Origin: Salvia splendens
Taxonomy: Eukaryota > Streptophyta > Magnoliopsida > Lamiales > Lamiaceae
Length of the DNA: 64,000 nucleotides
Assembly (NCBI RefSeq): GCF_004379255.2
Contig: NC_056052.1
Span: forward strand, 10,719,708-10,783,707
Direction of reading: 5' to 3'
Part shown: one piece after another, positions 58,282 through 64,000 of the stretch
How positions within the stretch are numbered: position 1 is the first letter of the stretch
Layout: each line of letters starts with the position of its first letter
Position numbers and translations under genes: made by a program
The notes under the pieces: generated by a model
What the model saw: the letters and a program-made list of their open reading frames with translations, nothing else
The model's database searches: none
What the model was told of the DNA's origin: nothing

Positions 58282-58520
58282 CATGTACATGCGCATGTCC
58301 CGGGGGAAGACCTTGTTGGTCCTCTAGACCTTGGTCTACTGAAATCCCAAGGCAAAGTTAAAGACCTACTTGACTAATGAGTTTTGTCTCTTTGGTGTCT
58401 TGTTAGGCAACCTGGTTAATTCTTGACTAATGAGCTCTGCCTCTTTGGTGTCTTGTTCTAACCTTGTAGGCTATGATGAAGCAACACGATGACCAAGGCT
58501 CTCCTCTGTTTACCAAAGGT
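58282..58520 (+). repeat. E6 3' untranslated region with a 53-bp tandem repeat
   Basis: TTGACTAATGAG...CTCTTTGGTGTCTTGTT occurs at 58370 and again at 58423, 53 bases apart. There is no ORF. Confidence 0.7.
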
Positions 58521-58536
58521 AGTCCAAGGTGGAGTA
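58521..58536 (+). promoter_or_regulatory. E6 polypurine tract region
   Basis: AGTCCAAGGTGGAGTA abuts the 3' LTR start TGTGG. Confidence 0.7.
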
Positions 58537-59513
58537 TGTGGAATTATGGACCACCTTTTGGGCTTGGAATTAATTCGGCTGGGCCGTTTTAATTGATGGC
58601 CCGTTCTAAGTGTAATGAGTCCAACTCTTCTTGGCCCATTACTTATGGAGTGATTACCCGATGGCTGCCACGTGTCATCTTCACCCGGATTATGGCGCTG
58701 AGCCGTTGGATTGTGAGGTGTGTTTTCTCTGAGTCTTTAATCGACTCTCAACTCTTCACTCACTCATTCGATTCATTATTCTCTCTCTCTCTTCTCGAGC
58801 TTTCGCTCTGCCTTCTCTCTAAGAAACTCTCTCTCTCTCTGAAACTCTGGCCGATTTTCTTCTCCGATGGCTTCGATCTCTTCTTTTTGGTGAGGATCGA
58901 GTGTTATCTCTCAACCTCTGCTTTGATCTGGAGATTTGAGTGAGTTCAAACGGTTGAGTTTTTCCCTGTGTGATTTCTGGGAGGTTTATCGGTTGGTTTC
59001 TTAGATCCGTGAGATCCGAGGGTTCTTGAGGCCTTGTGGCTGTGATTGAGTCAGATCTGTGGCGTGAGGTGGCTGTAAGTGGTAGCAGTCGGGTAACCCT
59101 AGCTCGGGGTTTAGATTGGTTCCACGGTGCTCCCTTGTGACTTGTTGGATAGGACGGAGGAGGTCCTTGGCCCTGGTGCAGTCGTGGTTGCGACCTGAGC
59201 CATTTCTCTTTTCCTTGTGTTCTGCTTTTTGTGTTTACAGTTTTAGATCCATTCTGGATCTGTTCCTTATATTACTAACTGATTTCTTGAGTGTGCAGGT
59301 GAATTGTGGTGAGAAGCCTGGTACTATTGCAAGAGGTTAAGTCTTGTAATAGATTAGGGTTTAGTCTACCAATTCTTGTACTCCCTGAATTGTTCTTGTT
59401 TGTAATATTTGGTGTTGTACTTGGCTTGTACCTTCTGAGATTAGCCATCTCAGTCTCTGTCATATAAAAAAGGTCCCGGTAATTAGTGAACCCCGAGTAA
59501 TCTGATCCCTACA
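58537..59513 (+). repeat. E6 3' LTR (977 bp)
   Basis: Partner of 52473-53450, ending CCCTACA, followed by the CATAT duplication at 59514-59518. Confidence 0.94.
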
Positions 59514-59518
59514 CATAT
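59514..59518. repeat. Target site duplication of E6, right copy (CATAT)
   Basis: Identical to 52468-52472. Confidence 0.93.
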
Positions 59519-59659
59519 CACTGTATTTTGAAGGCAATTCTGCGGGCTCGGATGGGCCATGGAGATAAAATAAGGGGCGAGATGGTAACTTAAATATGAT
59601 ACCAAATACTTGGAAATGACCATATAAGTATCTATGTCTAGGCATTACTAGCTTATCAA

Positions 59660-59787
59660 ATGGGTCCTTAGAGTTTGCATTTGATTATATCTCTAACTTT
59701 ACTTTCTCTCCTCTCTAATTATTTATTATCATCTTTGCAAAACAACGGCCAAAAAGAAACGCCTCACTTATAGCGGGACAGAGGGGG
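59660..59787. mobile_element. Stowaway-like MITE remnant
   Basis: Ends GGGACAGAGGGGG followed by TA, which fits the Stowaway terminal repeat in reverse. The other end is missing; the left limit is approximate. Confidence 0.45.
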
Positions 59788-59873
59788 TATAAAATTTTAT
59801 CATTCGATCATTATCAGAACATATGCAATTGAGATTTCGTTAGAATCCTTATAAAATTACCTTTAATTTGATA

Positions 59874-60098
59874 CTCTCCATAAAAATATGTGCACTTTCC
59901 ATTTTCATCAGTCCCATAAAAATATGGGCATTTCATTTATTTATAACTTATACCACCATTCAAACACTAATAATAATGAGGTCTCACTATCCACTAACAC
60001 TACTTTAACTACCATTCCCCTCATTTCTCCAACTTTACTGATTTTGTCTTAATTCTCGTGTCATATCATATGCCCATATTTTTAAGGGACGAACATGG
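59874..60098. mobile_element. Stowaway-like MITE
   Basis: Left end TA|CTCTCCATAAAAATATG and right end CATATTTTTAAGGGACGAACATGG|TA form imperfect inverted repeats, with CCCATAAAAATATGGGCA repeated internally. TA at both edges fits Tc1/mariner-type insertion. Confidence 0.55.
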
Positions 60099-60138
60099 TA
60101 TATTTTTATAAAATATAATTTTAATCGAAAGAGTTACC

Positions 60139-60325
60139 TATGTAGTTGAGTCATTTTCTTTTTCGGTAAAAACTTTTTTTCCTCTCTTACTTTACTCTTT
60201 CTTCAACTCTCTTACTTTATTCATTTTCTTACTTTCATCTATTCACTTTTCACTTTAACCTTTAGTAAATTAATATCTTAAATCTCGTGACGAAAAAATG
60301 CCTCAACTACCTTGGACGTAGGGTG
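60139..60325. mobile_element. Stowaway-like MITE
   Basis: Left CCTATGTAGTTGAGTCATTTT and right AAAATGCCTCAACTACCTTG are inverted repeats of each other; TA lies at both edges. Pyrimidine-rich middle, no ORF. Confidence 0.55.
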
Positions 60326-60546
60326 TATATAAGAATTAACATTAATAATCTTTAAATTTATTTAATAAATTTTTAAATTTAAAATATAATTCACGTCCCA
60401 TTATTTCAGCTAGGTAGAGTTCTAGCTAAGACTATATAGAGCAGACATCTATAATTCAAAACGTTAGAGCATCCACTACGCGGCGCGCCGGCGTCCCGCG
60501 ACCCGTCCCGAAGAGACGGGTATGTCGCGCGCCGCGTTGCAGCATT

Positions 60547-60572
60547 CGTCCCGTCCCGTCCCGTCCCGTCCC
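60547..60572. repeat. CGTCC tandem repeat, five units
   Basis: Short pentanucleotide run inside the GC-rich left subterminal region of E7. Confidence 0.85.
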
Positions 60573-60922
60573 GCGTCCCATGTCAACGAGACACACGACG
60601 GGCCGTCTCGCCACGCGCCTATGCGACGTGGCGCGACCCGGAGTCGTGCGTGACGCCCACTCGCCGGCCCGCGAGTGGGCGTCGTCACGTGCTGACGCAA
60701 TAAATTTTTTTTTTTAAATTCGAATTTTTTTAAAAAATAAAAAATTAAATTAAATTTTTTTTCTAACGGTAATAATACCATTTTTTTGTTTTTTTAATTT
60801 TTTTATTTTTAAATTAATTTATTTACCCTATAAATACTCCTACACTATCCTCATTTCGCACACAATTACACATCTATTCTTCTATCATCTCAATTTCCTC
60901 TCAAATTTCCTCTCATCACAAG

Positions 60923-62000
60923 ATGTCCGGCGAAGGCAACTACGGCGGCTTCGGCTCCGGCGGGTGGGATCTCAACGCCTTCGGCGATTGGGAGACCATG
61001 ATCAACACACTGGGCGGTTCCAGTGCGTCGACGTCGGGGACCCAGGGTTCGGCGACGCCGGGGGGGTATTAACCACCCAACTTTGACGTTGATGCATATG
61101 CCCGTCCCTCCGCCCCGCGGTATTCGCAGAGATTATCCCAGATCCGGGAGGATTTTCCCGTTGATCCAACGCCGGGAGTAGGGCGAGGCGGTGGAGGTGG
61201 GCGAGGCGGTGGAGGTGGACGAGGCGGTGTACAACACCAGTCGGGCGAGGACGAGGAGGAGGAGGAAGAAGAGGAAGAGGATCTAGGTTGGCATCCGTAC
61301 AGCAACCACGAAACGCTGGCGGTGTACAACGCCTGGATCACCGTCTCGTACGATCCCATCGTCGGGAATCAACAACCCTGGAAGTGTTTATGGGAAAAGG
61401 TCTGCAAGGTCTACCGAGTCGACCGACAGGTCAAAAAATTATGCGTCTCTACTCGGCCGAAGCGGCGCCACGACAACCCACATTTTGACGACCGCTTTGC
61501 GCGCCTACTATCAGGACACCCGTCAACAATTCAGATTTGTTGATGTTTGGCAGGCCGTGAAGGACGGGGAACGGTGGGCCGGCGGTTTCCGCTCCAACTC
61601 GGGCTCAAACTCGAAGCGCACGAAGCATACGGCGAGTGGCCAATACACGTCTGGTGGTGACACCGCTGAGGGCATCAGCCCACATGAGGCTAAATCGCAG
61701 GAGTTTGCGGGTACGGTCGGCGATGCTGGAGGATCCAGGCGTGGGCCGCAAGGGATGAAGGCGGCGAAAGCGGCTAGAGCGAGGAAGGTCCGAGGCGAAT
61801 CAAGCTAGGCGGCCTCGGGATCGGGCTCGCGGGGAGGCTCGGACACACTTATGGTGGCGTACATGACCGCCACAATGACGGACACTTCCCGCTTCTCGCA
61901 CTCTCAATTCGCGGCCTGGTGGAATGGAATTGTGCATATGGCAGCGCAACTTGGCCTTCCGACTCCCCCTCAACCTCGACCGCCTCCGGAGGATGATTAG
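60923..62000 (+). pseudogene. E7 ORF1-like protein (Harbinger ORF1, Myb/SANT-like), broken
   Basis: The ATG at 60923 opens a Gly/Ser-rich N-terminus. A stop at 61070 interrupts the frame, which then continues through a Gly-Arg repeat, a long acidic run (61245-61280) and a conserved W-x-x-h-S-x-D-x-h-hGNQQ stretch at about 61335-61375, typical of the Myb/SANT-like DNA-binding part of Harbinger ORF1 proteins. A frameshift lies between 61440 and 61490. The YYQ...FxFxDVWxxxKDxxxW block follows (61505-61575), then a Lys-rich segment, a second stop at 61806 and the end at 62000. Such proteins are often misnamed glutathione S-transferase T3-like in plant databases. In active elements ORF1 works with the transposase. 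Confidence 0.75.
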
Positions 62001-62296
62001 CCGGCGGAGTAATTTTTTTATTTTCTTTAAATTTATATTTTAAATTATGTTGTGTGTTTTTTTATGTTGTGTGTTTTTTAATAAAGTGTGTTTTTAATAA
62101 AGTATGTTTGTTTTAATTGAATTGGGTTGGAAAAAAATAAAAATTTAAATTAAATGAATAGTAATTTAAGGAACGGTTAAGGGACGGAGGGTTCCAGGTT
62201 CCGTCCCTTAGTTAAGGGATGGAGAAATAAAGTACTGTGGGGCCCTTAAATAGTAGTTTAAAGGACGGTTGATAGAGAGCGTAGTGGATGGGCTTA

Positions 62297-62642
62297 TTTG
62301 GCTACCAAACATAAAAAACAATAATAAATTAATTAGTCAAAATCATGATAACGACCGTGATAGTGACATATATAGTGCAGAGTGCAAACAAAATATACCT
62401 GCCAAATGATGACAAAATATACAAGCAGTATTTTGGAATTGCAGTTCAATTAATAAAATAATTATTGCACATGTTCATGTTGTACTCTCGCCGGCAGGTG
62501 GTGTGAGAGGTGTTCACATTTGCATTTTAAAAATCGAGATCGACATAAACTCTATAAGCACAAGAGTTCAATGAATATGACAAGGTTTTTGTTTGAGTGA
62601 TTACTAAAAAAATTGTTTGATTTTGGTGAACAGAGAGTCAAA
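62297..62642 (+). promoter_or_regulatory. Upstream region of the DAO-like gene
   Basis: The 346 bases between E7 and the start codon. AT-rich. A TATA-like CTATAAGC lies at 62552-62559, about 85 bases before the ATG. Anything further upstream has been displaced by E7 and the MITE fragments. Confidence 0.5.
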
Positions 62643-62977
62643 ATGAGTAGTAGTTCTAGTATTCCAGTGATTGATTTCATGGAATTCCCATTGCAGTCGC
62701 ACAAACTGTTGCAAGCATCCCAGGATTGGGGATGCTTCAGGCTCATCAATCACACCATTTCCCCCAATTTAATGGCGGAGATGAAAGCTTCGGTGAGAGC
62801 TCTCCTCGATCTCCCCGCCGATATCAAACAGCGGAACAAAGACGTCATCGCCGGCAGCGGATACGTCGCTCCCTCCAAAAACAATCCTCTCTACGAAGGA
62901 TTAGGCCTTTATGATATCGCCTCGCTCGAATCCGTCCATCACTTCTGCTCTCAGCTCGAAGCTTCTTCTTCCCAGAG
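62643..62977 (+). CDS. DAO: Exon 1 of a DAO-like 2-oxoglutarate-dependent dioxygenase
   Basis: The first 111 codons plus two bases of a plant 2-oxoglutarate/Fe(II) dioxygenase. It opens with a short Ser run and IPVIDF, then WGCFRLINH, the DIOX_N signature, then a DLP-x-x-x-K-x-R-N-x-D motif, a GY-x-x-P-x-x-x-N-x-x-YE-x-h-G segment and an FC-x-x-L end. This combination resembles DIOXYGENASE FOR AUXIN OXIDATION, which oxidises indole-3-acetic acid to oxIAA in the cytoplasm. The start at 62643 was chosen over the in-frame ATG at 62613 because family members begin shortly before IPVID. A splice donor AG|GTTCGA follows at 62978; reading on gives a stop by 63029. The iron-binding HxD...H residues lie in later exons outside the window. 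An LTR element sits in the intron, so whether the gene works is unknown. Confidence 0.8.
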
Positions 62978-63125
62978 GTTCGATTTTTGGTATTGCTCTG
63001 GAGTGTCAATTTTTAATTTAGGGATTTAGAAAAAGTACCAATTTCTAGGGTTTCGTCAAGTTCTACTTGTGCATGCATCTTCTTAAATTTAGATTTGATT
63101 ATCCCCTATTTAACTTGAAGATTGC
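62978..63125 (+). other. Start of intron 1 of the DAO-like gene
   Basis: T-rich and non-coding, from the donor GTTCGA to the start of E8. The rest of the intron and later exons are beyond the window. Confidence 0.6.
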
Positions 63126-63591
63126 TGTTGCATGCATGAGTATAAACCGTGATTAGCTTACATGCATGCAACATTAGCGAACATGCATGCGATATATAGT
63201 GAGAGCGCGGTGACGTGGCATTAGTTAAGAGGTCTCGACCAATGAGAAGAAGGCAATGACGTATTAACAGCCAATGAGAAGGGTCCTACGTGGAGGATAC
63301 TAAGCTAGGAGGCGGCATGAGCTAGCTCGAGCTAGGAAACGGAGTATAAATAAGCTTAGCTACTCTTTCTTTTGTTTTTAGCGTTGATATTGTGTTGCTG
63401 AGCTGTAAGCTCGGAACTTAGGTCGTGGATCTAGAGTTCCTCTTCGTTTGTTCATTCATATTGTGTAACTCTTCGTTTGTGATTCAATAAAACGTTCATT
63501 CCTTGATCATTCGTGTGTTGTGATTGCGGATATCGCGGAATCTCGGTGGAGTTGAGCTAAGATAGGGAGGTTACGACGAGAGATCGTAACA
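63126..63591 (+). repeat. E8 5' LTR
   Basis: Terminal TGTTGC / GTAACA. TATA box TATAAATA at 63345-63352 and AATAAA at 63487-63492. The second LTR is not in the window, so the left edge relies on terminal bases only. Confidence 0.7.
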
Positions 63592-63593
63592 AT

Positions 63594-63606
63594 TGGTATT
63601 CAGAGC
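63594..63606 (+). promoter_or_regulatory. E8 primer-binding-site-like sequence
   Basis: TGGTATTCAGAGC resembles the iMet site TGGTATCAGAGC but carries one extra T. Confidence 0.7.
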
Positions 63607-63648
63607 AATCGATCTCCGGACGTCGGAACGGTTACTCGAGGTGCGGAA

Positions 63649-64000
63649 ATGGAGAAGAAAATGTTGGAGGCGATGGAGCAGAAATTGCAAGAGATGCGAG
63701 AAGAGCATAAGGCCGAGATGATGGAGATGTCGCAAACAATTGTTGCGCTTAATTTGCAGAATCAGAAAAATAATGAAATGGAGACTGGTTGGAATAGGTA
63801 TGAAAATGGAGGAAGATCGACGCGATATGAATTTCCTAAATTCGATGGAGACGGTTTTGAAGGGTGGATGATGAGAGCTGAGTACTTTTTCCAAGTGGCT
63901 AAGGTACCTGAAGAGGATAAGGTTAGAGTGGCTGCAATTCATCTAGAAGGGAAGGCTTTGCAGTGGCATCGAGGTTTTGAAAGCGTACATGGAGATATGG
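63649..64000 (+). CDS. E8 gag, N-terminal part
   Basis: Open from an ATG at 63649 to the window edge (117 codons). It starts with a Glu/Met/Lys-rich coiled-coil-like segment (residues 1-40). A Y-x-F-P-K-F-D-G-x-x-x-x-x-W motif follows at about residues 63-76, then EYFF...VPEEDKV and HLEGKALQW, the standard opening of the Ty3/gypsy retrotransposon gag domain. Gag forms the virus-like particle. No stop is present in the visible part. The clade cannot be set without pol. Confidence 0.85.
   Translation, partial: MEKKMLEAMEQKLQEMREEHKAEMMEMSQTIVALNLQNQKNNEMETGWNRYENGGRSTRYEFPKFDGDGFEGWMMRAEYFFQVAKVPEEDKVRVAAIHLEGKALQWHRGFESVHGDM

Larger units (their letters stand above)
52473..59513 (+). mobile_element. 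E6: complete Ty1/copia retrotransposon
   Basis: A 7.0 kb element with LTRs of about 978 bp (TGTGGAAT...CCCTACA), a CATAT duplication, iMet primer site, gag, protease, integrase, RT and RNase H in copia order, and a polypurine tract. The LTRs differ at about 15 sites by eye, so insertion is recent. Three lesions in gag-pol block autonomy. The sequence resembles the Tork group (Tnt1-like), a tentative placement. Confidence 0.93.
60467..62293 (+). mobile_element. E7: PIF/Harbinger-type element carrying only ORF1
   Basis: An 1827-bp element with terminal inverted repeats (GAGCATCCACTACGC left; right end the reverse complement of GCCCATCCACTACGC, 13 of 15 matching) and TTA on both sides (60464-60466 and 62294-62296), the target duplication of PIF/Harbinger elements. 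Inside is a decayed ORF1-type protein with a Myb/SANT-like region. No DDE transposase is present, so it depends on one supplied elsewhere. The first 200 bases are GC-rich with a CGTCC repeat, unlike its AT-rich surroundings. Confidence 0.8.
63126..64000 (+). mobile_element. E8: Ty3/gypsy element, 5' part, inserted in the DAO-like intron
   Basis: An LTR of about 466 bp (TGTTGC...GTAACA), a primer-site-like sequence and the start of gag, all on the plus strand, in the same direction as the gene. The element runs out of the window. The five bases before it are ATTGC; the matching duplicate would lie beyond 64000. Confidence 0.8.

Noticed and set aside
61069..61359. 96-codon minus-strand ORF rich in Ser and Pro
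   Set aside because: Antisense of the Gly-Arg and Glu-rich stretch of the E7 ORF1 region.
60923..62000. Glutathione S-transferase-like gene
   Set aside because: This name is common for Harbinger ORF1 proteins in plant databases, but no GST fold motif is visible and the sequence sits inside an element with terminal repeats.

Overview
This 64 kb window is plant nuclear DNA, almost certainly from a eudicot. It is dominated by nested LTR retrotransposons: Ty3/gypsy Athila-type and chromodomain (Tekay/Del-type) elements plus Ty1/copia elements. It also holds Stowaway-like MITE remnants, a PIF/Harbinger-type DNA transposon and, at the right end, the first exon of one host gene. No bacterial or organellar features, rRNA genes or tRNA genes were seen. 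The species cannot be named from the sequence. Elements are labelled E1 to E8 for this report only.

Layout. 1-2107 holds old LTR relics. 2113-16344 (E1) is a complete Athila-type element on the minus strand, with two LTRs of about 1.49 kb, a CAGAT target duplication, a tRNA-Asp primer site, gag-pol and a second env-position ORF, all broken by stop codons. 16350-17119 is a copia-type LTR relic. 17120-38317 (E2) is a chromovirus-like element with an LTR of about 3.4 kb and a large internal deletion. E3 (18234-31918, target duplication TCACC) is inserted inside the 5' LTR of E2. E3 is a chromovirus with a nearly intact gag-pol, an extra 216-codon ORF upstream of gag, and a rearranged 5' end in which a truncated direct LTR faces an inverted, nearly full LTR. 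38318-48283 (E4) is the 3' part of a second, heavily decayed Athila element on the plus strand. 48372-49452 (E5) is a copia gag-protease fragment on the minus strand. 52473-59513 (E6) is a complete, young copia element (target duplication CATAT). 59519-60466 holds Stowaway-like pieces. 60467-62293 (E7) is a PIF/Harbinger-type element with terminal inverted repeats and a TTA target duplication; it carries only a decayed ORF1. 62643-62977 is exon 1 of a DAO-like 2-oxoglutarate-dependent dioxygenase (auxin oxidation family). A gypsy element (E8, from 63126) starts inside its first intron and runs off the window.

How parts relate. The duplicated target sites and interrupted LTRs give a relative order: copia relics are oldest, then E2 and E1 landed in them, then E3 landed in E2. 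The join of E2 to E4 is a later deletion or repair scar. No host pathway is encoded apart from the DAO-like exon, which has a DNA transposon in its upstream region and an LTR element in its intron.

Most worth a second look: (a) the E3 5' region, a predicted inverted repeat of about 1.47 kb per arm with convergent LTR promoters, which could make double-stranded RNA; (b) the E3 accessory ORF, whose ATG directly follows a strong splice-acceptor-like tract; (c) a family of 41-nt hairpins in the 3' untranslated region of both Athila elements, whose 3' arm repeats the element's own polypurine-tract sequence; (d) a recurring near-palindrome TACTGATCAGTA across E1.
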